A stretch of DNA of 64,000 bases from Clostridium sp. cel8 (GCF_014050525.1 NZ_JACGAG010000001.1:258501-322500), one strand, 5' to 3'. Positions 46,023 to 55,636 are shown, counted from the first letter of the stretch. Numbers and translations: made by a program. The notes: a model not told the origin generated them from the sequence alone.

Positions 46023-47873
46023 TTAATTTTCAACGTACTTATAAAATGCTTTATTTATTTTATCCTTAACTTCATCTGTGTATTGATTACTATCTAGTGA
46101 AGTCATAGTTAAAGTAGATTTTAACTTAGTATTAATATCTTTTGCAATAATTGATGAATTGTTCAATGTTACATTATTAAAATTAGAACTGGTAGGAAAA
46201 TCCATTTTTCCTGTACAATAAATTATGAATTTATCTAATATCAAATTATCATTATCACTAATATCCCCATTAATAGTACAATCTCCATTTATAATCACAA
46301 ATTTATATTTATCTGGATCAATAGAATTATTAAGAACTTGTTTCAATGCACTAGTATCTGATCCTTTTATTACAGATACATCAATATCCGAGTCACTTTT
46401 ATCATATGGATTGTCTGAAGTATTGTAGGTAATTCCTGTTTTCAAATTTTTAATACTCTTTAATTTATTTATATTTGATATTAAATTAGGTCTTACCGCT
46501 GGAGATGTAGGCTCATCTACTAGATTAGATGTAGTTATTGTTCTATATTTTTTAACTCCCTTCTTAGCTGACAGATATACATTTGCATCTATATTAACTT
46601 GTTTTCCATTGTTGTTGAAAATAATACTCCCATAATTTGAAATCATGCTTATAGGTGCATTAGTATTTATTTTATAGTCAAAAATTATATCTTCTCCTGC
46701 TTCAATATATGCTGAACTTTCATCATCAACACTCAATTCTTTATCAACATTATCAAATGTAATCTTTCCACCTGCTATAGCTGAGAATCTAGTGTTTTGT
46801 GCTACTATATTATTTTGAAACTTAATGTCCCCTCTACTTTCTATCTGTGCAGTTCCTCCGTCAAATTTAGTATTTATACTGGATTTTGCAAAAGTTATAT
46901 CACCTGTTCCATTAATATAGAAATCATTTGTACTTGAATTTTCATTTATATATACATTATTACCTTGTATATTGCAAGTACCTGAAACATTCAAGTTGTC
47001 ATTTTTTCCATTTCCAAGATTTATATTGCTGCTAGAATTGACTCCAACTATATTTAAGTCCTGTGAGATATCTGTACTATTTTGCATTATACTGACACTA
47101 TTTCCTTGTAAATATACAGAACCAGCTATATCCATAGATCCACTTCCGCTATTTCCTAAACTAATATTACTACTTCCATCTCCAAATATACTCAAGCAGT
47201 TTTCATCAAAAATATCTGCAATATCGCTATCACTATCATCATTACCCTGTTCATCATCATTTCCCTGTTCATCATCATTACCCTGATTGTCATCACTTAA
47301 TTCCATATCAGCAAGAGATGGAGGAAATTTAATTATATAAGGACTTATTATATTTCCATAATTGTCAACACCATATAGTGCATATCCACCTTTATTTCCA
47401 TACACTACTACAACTGTACTTCCTTTAATATCTTCACCCTTTGGGAATGAATTGCTTTTGGTTATGCTATTGCTTGTAGGAAGATCCCCTGTAGAATAAT
47501 ATATTAAAACAGATGCGTTTTTAGATGGTGCATTTTCTTTAATTTCCCCTTGAGATAAAATCTTTTCACTGCCATTAAAGGGATTTTTAAGAGCATTACT
47601 TTCGGAAAAATTTGAATTCATATCACTTAAAATATCTTCTGCTATACTTGAAAGCGTAGTTGCATCATTTTTATCTCCAATTTTTATACTATCTTTTCCT
47701 GATCTATTATCAAGATAAGTTCTAACTAAAAGCACATTTGTAGACACTTTATTATTCTTAGATTCAACTCTTACTGCTCCTACTTTAGGTACTAAAATTA
47801 TTGACAGAAGGCTTATAATAGATATCACTATCATAATCTCTATTAATGTAAATCCCTTTTTCCTATAAATCAC
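46023..47873 (-). CDS. Giant prepilin: PilA-like domain with long repeat-rich beta-structured extension
   Basis: 616 residues. A prepilin leader (YRKKG|FTLIEIMIVISI) is followed by a PilA-like domain to about 190; its end, GGYALYGVDNYGNIISP, parallels GYTVYGVDDGGNKM of the major pilin. Next is an acidic tandem repeat (NDDEQG, about 200-220). The remaining roughly 400 residues are rich in Asn, Ser, Gly and Asp in short repeating strands (SGSMDIAGSVYLQGNSV; GTCNIQGNNVYINENSS; ESRGDIKFQNNI), as in beta-helix or polymer-forming domains. GTG 47873 has AGGAGG 8 bases upstream. Probably a surface-exposed adhesin or tip pilin; family unknown. Confidence 0.8.
   Translation of the reverse strand: MIYRKKGFTLIEIMIVISIISLLSIILVPKVGAVRVESKNNKVSTNVLLVRTYLDNRSGKDSIKIGDKNDATTLSSIAEDILSDMNSNFSESNALKNPFNGSEKILSQGEIKENAPSKNASVLIYYSTGDLPTSNSITKSNSFPKGEDIKGSTVVVVYGNKGGYALYGVDNYGNIISPYIIKFPPSLADMELSDDNQGNDDEQGNDDEQGNDDSDSDIADIFDENCLSIFGDGSSNISLGNSGSGSMDIAGSVYLQGNSVSIMQNSTDISQDLNIVGVNSSSNINLGNGKNDNLNVSGTCNIQGNNVYINENSSTNDFYINGTGDITFAKSSINTKFDGGTAQIESRGDIKFQNNIVAQNTRFSAIAGGKITFDNVDKELSVDDESSAYIEAGEDIIFDYKINTNAPISMISNYGSIIFNNNGKQVNIDANVYLSAKKGVKKYRTITTSNLVDEPTSPAVRPNLISNINKLKSIKNLKTGITYNTSDNPYDKSDSDIDVSVIKGSDTSALKQVLNNSIDPDKYKFVIINGDCTINGDISDNDNLILDKFIIYCTGKMDFPTSSNFNNVTLNNSSIIAKDINTKLKSTLTMTSLDSNQYTDEVKDKINKAFYKYVEN
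47237..47290 (-). repeat. 18-base tandem repeat inside the giant prepilin gene
   Basis: Three near copies of an 18-base unit (TCATCATTACCCTGTTCA on the plus strand) encode the NDDEQG repeats. The copy number could change by slippage and alter the length of the acidic spacer. Confidence 0.8.
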
Positions 47874-47896
47874 CTTAATCACCTCCTATTTAATAT

Positions 47897-48628
47897 TTAT
47901 TTGAACATGTCAGAAATGCTGCCAAAACCTTCCTTTTCACTGTTATAAAACACATAATTTTTTGGATATATAGTTTTGTAATCTCCTTTTATGTACTCAT
48001 TAAAAATAATTTCTGCTCCAAGTAAATCGCTATCTTCAAAATAACTGTCTTCTAAATCACTATCTTCAAATAAATCTGTACTCTCGGAATCATCAACTTC
48101 TGAAGATCCATTTTCTCCTTTAGAAGTACCTTCATAACTTGGTAAATACATCTTTATTTCTTTTACATTTAACCTTCTACTTGTGATACTATTTAAATTT
48201 TCAATAAATTTTTCTACATCTTGTTTATTAGCCTCTATTTTTAAATCAACCTCAAGTCTATGAAAATTACTATTTCCCACTTCAGTTGAATCCAATAGTT
48301 CAAAGTTAATTCTGCTATCTGTAATATTATATAGACTACACTGATTATAAAAGTCATATATAAGCTGAGGTGTGTCAACAATTTTAGGGACCATAACATC
48401 ATAACTTACTACTTGTTTTTTTAAATCTTCTATTTCTTTCTTTTTAATATCAATAGATTTCTTTTCATTTTCTAAATCATTTAATTTTTTCTGCTTTAAA
48501 GCATAATTTTGCTTAGTTTCATTAACATAATCAAGCTGACTTTTTATAAAATATGTGTATATTATGTAATTTACTCCTATAAATATTATAGCTATAAGAA
48601 TCATTAAATCCCTTTTATTTTTCTCCAC
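47897..48628 (-). CDS. pilO: PilO-like pilus assembly protein
   Basis: 243 residues with one N-terminal membrane helix (LMILIAIIFIGVNYIIYTYFI, 20 residues from about 8), a coiled coil (about 35-75, LNDLENEKKSIDIKKKEIEDL) and a ferredoxin-like fold (about 80-165) as in PilO. A Ser/Asp/Glu-rich stretch (about 170-205) interrupts the end. GTG 48628 overlaps the PilM-N gene by 14 bases. Expected to form the inner-membrane alignment complex with PilN. Confidence 0.75.
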   Translation of the reverse strand: MEKNKRDLMILIAIIFIGVNYIIYTYFIKSQLDYVNETKQNYALKQKKLNDLENEKKSIDIKKKEIEDLKKQVVSYDVMVPKIVDTPQLIYDFYNQCSLYNITDSRINFELLDSTEVGNSNFHRLEVDLKIEANKQDVEKFIENLNSITSRRLNVKEIKMYLPSYEGTSKGENGSSEVDDSESTDLFEDSDLEDSYFEDSDLLGAEIIFNEYIKGDYKTIYPKNYVFYNSEKEGFGSISDMFK

Positions 48629-50069
48629 TTATATCCACACCCTTGTAGGAATCTAGTATTTTTAAATTTAAGTCTATCTCTCCAACCTTGTCATTTAAAT
48701 TTACATTTGGAAGTTCAACAAATTCAAATATCTTCATCTTATTTATTGCTGCAATTATACTTGCTGTATCAACAGTTTGTCCATTTGAACCTAACACTAC
48801 ATATACATCATTTTTATCAAAATCAATATATTTTATATGCGCATAGTCTGGAAGTCCCATTCTAAATGTATTTAATATCCCTAAATAGTCAAATTCATCA
48901 TCTTTCATCTTTTTTATATTTGTAATCATATTTTCATATTGCTTTTTCTCACTTTCAAGCTTATCTGAAGTTTCCTCTACATAGCTTAAGGAGTTTATCT
49001 TTTCTTCAATATCTCCTGTATCATACTTATTTGTAACTATATTTCTATATACAACAGTCCATGCAACAACTATACATGTTATAATAAAAAGCACTGCAAC
49101 TTCAATTTTAATAATTCTATTGTCATCTTTTTTATTATCTTTTTTTATTTTCAATATATCTACAAAGTCTATATTCTTATTATATATACTCTTTACAGAT
49201 GTATAACTTCCAAATATATCTATATATAAATTTGGATTAATAAAATTTTTCCCAATAGATCTCTTAAATCTTTTTTTATAAAATCCAGTTACTATTTTAA
49301 TGTCATTGTGACTTTCTATTAGATTATACAAATTTTTATTGTTATAAAATTCTCCAACAAGGTACATACTATCAATTCTATCTCCAAAATGTCTACTAGA
49401 ATAGAAATTAAGAAAATAGTCTATATTTTCAATTACTTCATCAAATTTTTCTTCATTTTCATCGTAATTTTCATTTGAAATGCCAGAATAAAGAAATATC
49501 TTATCTCCATCCAATATTGTAATTGTACTTTTCCCACTATTTACATCAACAATAATTTTGCTAGTATCTAATTTATCTAAGAATAGATTTGATATACAAT
49601 CAGGATATATTGCTATAGAATATGGGGAAAATCCACAGTAGGTTACAAATTCAACTGCCTGCTTTAGCTTTCCTCTTGGAACAACAGCTATCATTATTGA
49701 CATTTTTTTGTCTTTTCCTCTTTTATCAATAGAGATAACTTCATAATCATAATAATAGTCTTCCATATTTACAGCAAAATACTCATTTATATTGTTTTTT
49801 ACAAAACTTTTCAAGTTTCTCTTGCTCATTATAGGAATATCTATAATTCGAGTTATAATATTTTCAAAATTAAGTATAATCTCAGTTTTTTTACTTTTAA
49901 TCTTATATTTTTCTCTAATATTTTTAACTTGATTTAAACCGTATTCACTAGCATAAGGCTGTCCTTCTATTTTAACTGCATCTTTTATCTTTACCTTATT
50001 AAATAACTTAGATACAACAGCAGCATCTACATAATTGTCTTTAAAACTAAATACCATTTGGAAAGACAT
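48615..50069 (-). CDS. PilM-PilN fusion pilus assembly protein
   Basis: 484 residues. The first 300 have the actin-like PilM layout (MVFSFKDNYVDAAVV, SIMIAVVPRGKLKQAVEFV, IIVDVNSGKSTITILDG). A single membrane helix (about 325-350, EVAVLFIITCIVVAWTVVY) follows, then a coiled coil and a PilN-like ferredoxin fold (FRMGLPDYAHIKYIDFD). Fusion of cytoplasmic PilM to PilN would tie the motor side to the membrane complex in one chain. ATG 50069 has GGAGG upstream. Confidence 0.8.
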   Translation of the reverse strand: MSFQMVFSFKDNYVDAAVVSKLFNKVKIKDAVKIEGQPYASEYGLNQVKNIREKYKIKSKKTEIILNFENIITRIIDIPIMSKRNLKSFVKNNINEYFAVNMEDYYYDYEVISIDKRGKDKKMSIMIAVVPRGKLKQAVEFVTYCGFSPYSIAIYPDCISNLFLDKLDTSKIIVDVNSGKSTITILDGDKIFLYSGISNENYDENEEKFDEVIENIDYFLNFYSSRHFGDRIDSMYLVGEFYNNKNLYNLIESHNDIKIVTGFYKKRFKRSIGKNFINPNLYIDIFGSYTSVKSIYNKNIDFVDILKIKKDNKKDDNRIIKIEVAVLFIITCIVVAWTVVYRNIVTNKYDTGDIEEKINSLSYVEETSDKLESEKKQYENMITNIKKMKDDEFDYLGILNTFRMGLPDYAHIKYIDFDKNDVYVVLGSNGQTVDTASIIAAINKMKIFEFVELPNVNLNDKVGEIDLNLKILDSYKGVDISGEK

Positions 50070-50094
50070 AACACTAAACCTCCAACCAATATAA

Positions 50095-51282
50095 TTATTT
50101 CATACTCTGAGTCAACTGCATCATAGGAAGTGCCATGCCTAGTATAACAGCGCCTACTACAATACCAATAATCAATGTTAACATTGGCTCCACAAGTGCC
50201 ATAAGTCTTCCTATACTAGCATCTACTCTTTCATCATATATATCAGCTAACTTAGTCATAATCTCATCCATAGTTCCTGTTTCCTCTCCTATCCTTATCA
50301 TTTCAGTTACAATAGGACCAAAAATATGTTGTTGTTCAATAGACTCTGCAAACTTTTCTCCTTTAATCAACTGATCTCTTGCTTTTTCTATTTTCTTAGA
50401 TATGAATTCATTATCAACAATAAATTTTATATTTTCCATTACAGTTACAATTGGAACTGCAGCTTTTAAAAATATACCCATACTTCGAGTAAATCTTGCA
50501 GTTATAACATCAATTTTTACCTGTCCAAGTACCGGAATTTTAAGTATCAATTTATCAAATAAAAAGGCTATTTTAGGAAATGACCTTATATTCTTTATAA
50601 AAATTACAATTCCAATTATAAATACAATCAGGTAGACATAGTAATTATTGAAGAAATTCATAAGTGAAATTACAATAATTGTTACAAGAGATAGTTTCAT
50701 TCCTACAAACAAAGTCTTTATTTCAGGAAATATAACAAAATTAAAAAATAACATCATTAAAAAAGCCACAACTAAAATAATCATAGGATACATAGATGCA
50801 TTTTTAACCTTATTTTTTATATTAAGCTCTTTTTTATAAAAATCCTCCATGCTGTATAGTATTGTGTCCACATTTCCGCTTATCTCTCCTGTTGTGACCA
50901 TATCTGTAAGCAATTTTGGAAACTGTCCAGAAGACCTCATGGATTCTGCAAGACTATCTCCCTTTCTTATACCTTCAGATATATTTAAAAGTATCTTTTT
51001 CATATTCTTATTTTTAGTCTGCTTTCCCATTATTTCAAGTCCCTTTATAAGGCTTACACCAGAACTTAAGATTAGTGCAGTTTGACCACAAAAGTTGGCT
51101 AGCTCCTTATTACTCAGTTTTTTTCTAAAATTCTTTAAAAAGTCATATTTTTCCTTTATATATATGATTTTAAGGCCTCTACCCTTTAACCTGCTCATTG
51201 CAATATCAATATTATTTTCTTCAATTTCAGATTTTATCACTTGAAATTTATCATTCCAGGCTTTATATACAAATTTTTTCAT
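50095..51282 (-). CDS. pilC: PilC inner-membrane platform protein
   Basis: 395 residues of the T2SSF/PilC family with two homologous cytoplasmic helical domains (about 55-175 and 260-375) and three membrane segments. Landmarks: FCGQTALILSSGVSLIKGLE, GDSLAESMRSSGQFPKLLTDM, GEETGTMDEIMTKLADIYDE and LVEPMLTLIIGIVVGAVILG. It rotates or guides pilin subunits under PilB. Starts 10 bases after pilB ends. Confidence 0.93.
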   Translation of the reverse strand: MKKFVYKAWNDKFQVIKSEIEENNIDIAMSRLKGRGLKIIYIKEKYDFLKNFRKKLSNKELANFCGQTALILSSGVSLIKGLEIMGKQTKNKNMKKILLNISEGIRKGDSLAESMRSSGQFPKLLTDMVTTGEISGNVDTILYSMEDFYKKELNIKNKVKNASMYPMIILVVAFLMMLFFNFVIFPEIKTLFVGMKLSLVTIIVISLMNFFNNYYVYLIVFIIGIVIFIKNIRSFPKIAFLFDKLILKIPVLGQVKIDVITARFTRSMGIFLKAAVPIVTVMENIKFIVDNEFISKKIEKARDQLIKGEKFAESIEQQHIFGPIVTEMIRIGEETGTMDEIMTKLADIYDERVDASIGRLMALVEPMLTLIIGIVVGAVILGMALPMMQLTQSMK

Positions 51283-51292
51283 AATTAATTCC

Positions 51293-52975
51293 TCATACTA
51301 TATCTCCATAAGTTACTCTCAGCATTTCATCAATTGTGGTTGTACCATTTAATACCTTTTCTACACAGGATTCTCTCAAATTAGTCATTCCCTTTTCCTC
51401 AGCTACCTTTTTAAGATCCGATTCATTATAGCCAGAGTCTATCATATTTTTCATTTCAGCATCTATTTCAAGAACTTCAAATATGCCTACTCTTCCTTTA
51501 TATCCAGTTCCATTGCACATACTACATCCTCTGCCTCTTCTAAGTTTTACTGGATGTTGAAGCCCCAAAATTCTAGTTTCTCTTTGAGAGCTTTCATATT
51601 CCTCAGCACAATTTGGACATATCTTTCTAACAAGTCTTTGAGCTATTATTCCATCTACAGTAGATGATATTAAAAATGGCTTTATGCCCATATCAATTAG
51701 TCTTCCAATAGTTGATACCGCATTGTTTGTGTGTATAGTAGATAGTACAAGATGTCCTGTAAGTGCAGCTCTTATTGATATTTCAGCAGTTTCACTATCT
51801 CTTATTTCACCTACAAGAATTATATCAGGATCCTGTCTTAATATACTCCTCAGTCCATTTGCAAATCCAAATCCTATTTTATTATTCACCTGCATTTGGT
51901 TAATGCCACTTAAATTATATTCTACCGGATCTTCAATAGTTAGTATATTTTTTGAAACATCATTTAATTCATTTAATATAGAGTAAAGTGTAGTTGTCTT
52001 TCCACTTCCTGTAGGTCCTGATACTAATATTATACCGTAGGGTCTTGACATCATATTCTTCAATTTTGATAGTTGATCGCTTTTAAGTCCTGCATTTTCA
52101 AGTCCAATTAAAAGATTCTTCTTGTCAAGAAGCCTCATAACAATTTTTTCTCCAAGCACAGTAGGAACTATGGAAATCCTAATATCTATAGATCTGTCCT
52201 TTAATTTAAAATCTATTTTCCCATCTTGAGGAATTCTATTTTCAGCTATATTTAAATCAGCCATTATTTTTATTCTACTTATTACAGGAGCAAGCATATC
52301 TATATCAGTTCTCATAATTTCCCTTAGAGCTCCATCTACCCTAAACCTTACCCTCATATCTGACTCACCAGGTTCTATGTGAATATCAGATGCATTGTAT
52401 AAAACTGCATTTTCAATTATTGTATTTAAAAACTTTACAATAGGTGCAGACGCTTCATCTACATTTTGCTCCTCATTTATTTCTATATTGGTTCTTCTTA
52501 CATTATTTCTCCTATAAACCATAGCTGCTTCTTGAGCTTTGCTCTTTCCATAGTATTTTTCTATATTTTGAAGAATTTTATCTCTAAGTGATATGGCAGT
52601 TTTTACATTATACCCTGTTGATATTTTTATATCTTCTATGGCAAAATAATTCAAAGGGTCACTCATAGTTACAAGAAGTGAACCATTTATTATATCTATT
52701 GGAATTGACTCGCATTTTTTTGCAATATTTGCAGGCATTATATCTATAATATTCTGAGCTACATTTATGTTGTCTAAATCTATAAATGGTATGTCCATTT
52801 GTTTTCTAACAGCAGCTACTATTTGCTCATTTGTAGTAAATCCTTTACTTATAAGAATTTCTCCAAACCTTTGTCCTGTGATTTGTTGAATTTTAAGTAC
52901 CTTATCTACTACATCTTCGGATATAATTCCTGCATCTATTAAAATCTCTCCAAGACGTTTTTTTACCTTTGCCAT
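51293..52975 (-). CDS. pilB: PilB assembly ATPase with MshEN-type N-terminus
   Basis: 560-residue hexameric motor that extends the pilus. Two MshEN-like repeats open the protein (KRLGEILIDAGIISEDVV and QRFGEILISKGFTTNEQI), a type known to bind cyclic di-GMP in related ATPases. The ATPase core has Walker A SGPTGSGKTT, Asp box LTIEDPVEY, Walker B DIILVGEIRDSET and His box STIHTNNA. A four-Cys zinc motif (CPNC...CSMC) follows. ATG 52975 has AGAGGTG upstream; the GTG five codons earlier overlaps that site. No PilT is encoded here. Confidence 0.94.
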   Translation of the reverse strand: MAKVKKRLGEILIDAGIISEDVVDKVLKIQQITGQRFGEILISKGFTTNEQIVAAVRKQMDIPFIDLDNINVAQNIIDIMPANIAKKCESIPIDIINGSLLVTMSDPLNYFAIEDIKISTGYNVKTAISLRDKILQNIEKYYGKSKAQEAAMVYRRNNVRRTNIEINEEQNVDEASAPIVKFLNTIIENAVLYNASDIHIEPGESDMRVRFRVDGALREIMRTDIDMLAPVISRIKIMADLNIAENRIPQDGKIDFKLKDRSIDIRISIVPTVLGEKIVMRLLDKKNLLIGLENAGLKSDQLSKLKNMMSRPYGIILVSGPTGSGKTTTLYSILNELNDVSKNILTIEDPVEYNLSGINQMQVNNKIGFGFANGLRSILRQDPDIILVGEIRDSETAEISIRAALTGHLVLSTIHTNNAVSTIGRLIDMGIKPFLISSTVDGIIAQRLVRKICPNCAEEYESSQRETRILGLQHPVKLRRGRGCSMCNGTGYKGRVGIFEVLEIDAEMKNMIDSGYNESDLKKVAEEKGMTNLRESCVEKVLNGTTTIDEMLRVTYGDIV

Positions 52976-53012
52976 AAAATCACCTCTCACTTAATATTTT
53001 ATTAGATATCAT

Positions 53013-53041
53013 AAAGAACATGGATAATCCCCATGTTCTTT
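53013..53041 (-). terminator. Stem-loop between pilA and pilB (partial terminator)
   Basis: AAAGAACATGG pairs with CCATGTTCTTT around a 7-base loop, 10 bases after the pilA stop. The T-tract is weak, which suits partial termination so that the major pilin is made in excess over PilB. Confidence 0.65.
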
Positions 53042-53050
53042 AATTTAAAA

Positions 53051-53563
53051 CTATTTTACAGTAAAGCTTGTCATTTTATTTCCGCCATCATCTACTCCGT
53101 AAACTGTATAACCATTAGTTGAGCTTATAAAAATAACTACAGAACCTGGTACTAAATTTTTTGTACTTAGATTTTTATTAGTTATTACTACTGAATAAGC
53201 ACTATTGTCAATAGGATTCATTATAGTTTCATCAGCTTTAGCACTAGTATCTCCTTTTAAATTCCATATTGATGAGTTTCCACTAGATTTTAATTTAAAA
53301 GAATTTACAAAAGCATCTTTTAAGTCACTAGTACTCAAATACTCAATGTTTCCATTTTCATTAGTAACTTTTGTCTGCAGATATGCTCTTACAGCATTTA
53401 CATTTGTAGTTACTCCTGAATCCTTAGCTTGATTTTTAAATATTGATGCTTTAGGTACCAATATTATTGCAAGTATTGCTATAATTGCAAGTACTATCAT
53501 AAGTTCTATAAGAGTAAATCCCTTTTTCTTTCTTGTAGCTTTTAAATTTTCTGTAAGTTCCAT
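53051..53563 (-). CDS. pilA: Major type IV prepilin
   Basis: 170 residues. Leader MELTENLKATRKKKG|FTLIELMIVL with cleavage after Gly and Glu at +5, a long hydrophobic N-terminal helix, and a globular domain ending GYTVYGVDDGGNKMTSFTVK. No Cys pair. ATG 53563 is preceded by GGGAGG; the frame is open 15 codons further. Lies between the prepilin peptidase and pilB. Position and size make it the likely main subunit. Confidence 0.9.
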   Translation of the reverse strand: MELTENLKATRKKKGFTLIELMIVLAIIAILAIILVPKASIFKNQAKDSGVTTNVNAVRAYLQTKVTNENGNIEYLSTSDLKDAFVNSFKLKSSGNSSIWNLKGDTSAKADETIMNPIDNSAYSVVITNKNLSTKNLVPGSVVIFISSTNGYTVYGVDDGGNKMTSFTVK

Positions 53564-53615
53564 AACATCATCCCTCCCATTTAATTTATAATATATAAAT
53601 TGAACCATAGCTTGT

Positions 53616-54365
53616 TTATAAGTAAAGGTTCAAAATATTTTGCCCACAAAGCATTGTAAAAATAGCAGCTATTGCAACAAAAGGTCCAAAAGGTATATAG
53701 TCCTTTGCAGATTTCTTTTTTGATAGAATGAGAAGTACTCCTATAAGTGCTCCTATTATAAATGAAAAAAACAACATTACAAAAGTAAGCTTAAATCCTA
53801 AAAACAATCCACATATAAGGCAAATTTCCATGTCACCCCAGCCCATGCCACCTTTTGTAACAACTATGATAAAGGCTAAAAGTCCCCCACCAAGTGCTCC
53901 TCCATATATATAATTAATTATAGAAAGTCCATTATAATGATATACAGCTAAAAATATTACGGCTAAAAATACTCCTATAACACTAATCTTGAAATATACA
54001 TCAGTTGTATCCAAATCTATCATTCCTATAACAATCATAATACTTGTAAATACTATATACTTTGCAAATTCAATTCCAAATCCAAACTTTATATAAATCA
54101 TTACATATAATAGTCCTGTAACAAGTTCCACAATTGGATACCTAATTGGTATATGTTTATTGCAGTATCTACATTTTCCTCTAAGAAAAATGTAACTTAT
54201 TATAGGAATAAGATCATACCATTTAATACTATTATTACAGTTTGTACAATGTGACGGTGGATAAACTATTGACTCTCCTCTAGGAACCCTATATATACAT
54301 ACATTCAAAAAACTTCCAATAATAGTACCAAATATAAAAGTAACAATTCCAAAATAAACAGACAT
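53616..54365 (-). CDS. pilD: Type IV prepilin peptidase/methyltransferase
   Basis: 249-residue membrane aspartyl protease that removes prepilin leaders and methylates the new N-terminus. N-terminal GSFLNVCIYRVPRGESIV, a zinc pair of CxxC motifs (HCTNC, KCRYC) in the methylase loop, and catalytic Asps in MIDLDT and GGMGWGDME. The frame is open to 54461, but GGGG before ATG 54365 and the family start MSVYFGIV set the N-terminus. First gene of the pilus operon. Confidence 0.93.
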   Translation of the reverse strand: MSVYFGIVTFIFGTIIGSFLNVCIYRVPRGESIVYPPSHCTNCNNSIKWYDLIPIISYIFLRGKCRYCNKHIPIRYPIVELVTGLLYVMIYIKFGFGIEFAKYIVFTSIMIVIGMIDLDTTDVYFKISVIGVFLAVIFLAVYHYNGLSIINYIYGGALGGGLLAFIIVVTKGGMGWGDMEICLICGLFLGFKLTFVMLFFSFIIGALIGVLLILSKKKSAKDYIPFGPFVAIAAIFTMLCGQNILNLYL

Positions 54366-54641
54366 AGTATTCCCCACATTTATTATAAAATAAAACCTTA
54401 TATTCATGACATTATAAAATATCATAAATATAAGGTCGGTTGCATCATTAACTCCATACACGAAAGATGCCCAAATAAAACGTGCACTTCAAAGTTCCCT
54501 TTATATTATAATTTAATTTTATCATCATCTTTATTTAAATTCAATAGATTTTACATATAAATACAACTTTTTTGTTAGTGACATTTAGTGATATAATACA
54601 TACTATATTATGGGTTATTATAAATATAATGGAGGTTAATA

Positions 54642-55601
54642 ATGAACAAAAAAATTATATTTGCAATTATAGCAGTTTCATTTCTTACTGCAGGTTGCGG
54701 AAAAATTAATTCAACAAATAATGTACAGCAAAATGTAAATTCTGACACTACACAATCTACAAGTAAAAGCGAAACTACAAAGTCAACTACTACATCGGAT
54801 AGTACATCAGATAGTACTAGTACAATTGACTATACCCAGTATATAAAGAAAAACTGGGTTAGAAATGGAGATATTAATTCCAGCAGTAATGGTAACTTAT
54901 CAATATTAATTTCAAAAATTGAAAATGGAAAAATCTATGGAAACATTACTGCAGTTGGTAGTAGTCCTGCCTACAATATGGACAGCTCTAAATTTGAGGG
55001 AAATATAAATAATGATACTGCAAAGTGCACACTTTTAGATGATTCAAGAGGAAACGAAGGAAACATAGAACTTCTATTTAAATCCAAAAATTCTCTCCAG
55101 GCAAAAATTACAATAACAAAAAAATCTAATGACAATATTATGCGTATTCCTGAAGGAACATTTGAATTCACTCCATATAATCTTAAAGATATAAACGGTC
55201 TTAAAATTATTGAAAATCAAACTTTCACCGTTAATTTAAATTCATGGGGAAATGTAAAATTCGTATCAGGAAAATTAACATCAGGAAGCCATATACCTTT
55301 AGTATTTTATTTAACTGATGAAGATGGAAACATTCTTTATACTTTTGATGTAAACCTTCCATACAGCATAGATATTGAGGCTGTTTCATTTAAAGATTTG
55401 AACAAGGATGGTTTAAAAGACATAATTATTATTGCATCAGACACTTATGATGGAGCTCCTAAGACAGAAATAGCTACTGTTTATTTTCAAAATACTGATG
55501 GATCATTTAAAAATGACTCCAACCTTGATAAAGAGATCAATAGTTCTGGAAATAATAAAACTGTTACTGATGTAACAAACTATGTTTCAAATAAGTTCTA
55601 A
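54642..55601 (+). CDS. Lipoprotein with Ser/Thr linker and FG-GAP/VCBS-like segment
   Basis: 319-residue exported lipoprotein. Lipobox FLTAGC at about residue 19, a Ser/Thr-rich linker (about 30-62), an unassigned beta domain, and a C-terminal FKDLNKDGLKDIIIIASD motif of the Asp-rich calcium-binding FG-GAP/VCBS type. ATG 54642 has GGAGG upstream. Monocistronic, divergent from the pilus operon; surface role, partner unknown. Confidence 0.75.
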   Translation: MNKKIIFAIIAVSFLTAGCGKINSTNNVQQNVNSDTTQSTSKSETTKSTTTSDSTSDSTSTIDYTQYIKKNWVRNGDINSSSNGNLSILISKIENGKIYGNITAVGSSPAYNMDSSKFEGNINNDTAKCTLLDDSRGNEGNIELLFKSKNSLQAKITITKKSNDNIMRIPEGTFEFTPYNLKDINGLKIIENQTFTVNLNSWGNVKFVSGKLTSGSHIPLVFYLTDEDGNILYTFDVNLPYSIDIEAVSFKDLNKDGLKDIIIIASDTYDGAPKTEIATVYFQNTDGSFKNDSNLDKEINSSGNNKTVTDVTNYVSNKF

Positions 55602-55636
55602 AGAGGGTATCTTTTCAATTTGATACCCCTTTTTCT
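55602..55636 (+). terminator. Terminator of the lipoprotein gene
   Basis: AGAGGGTATC pairs with GATACCCCTTT (one G-U type offset) followed by a T-rich tail immediately after the stop codon. Confidence 0.8.
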
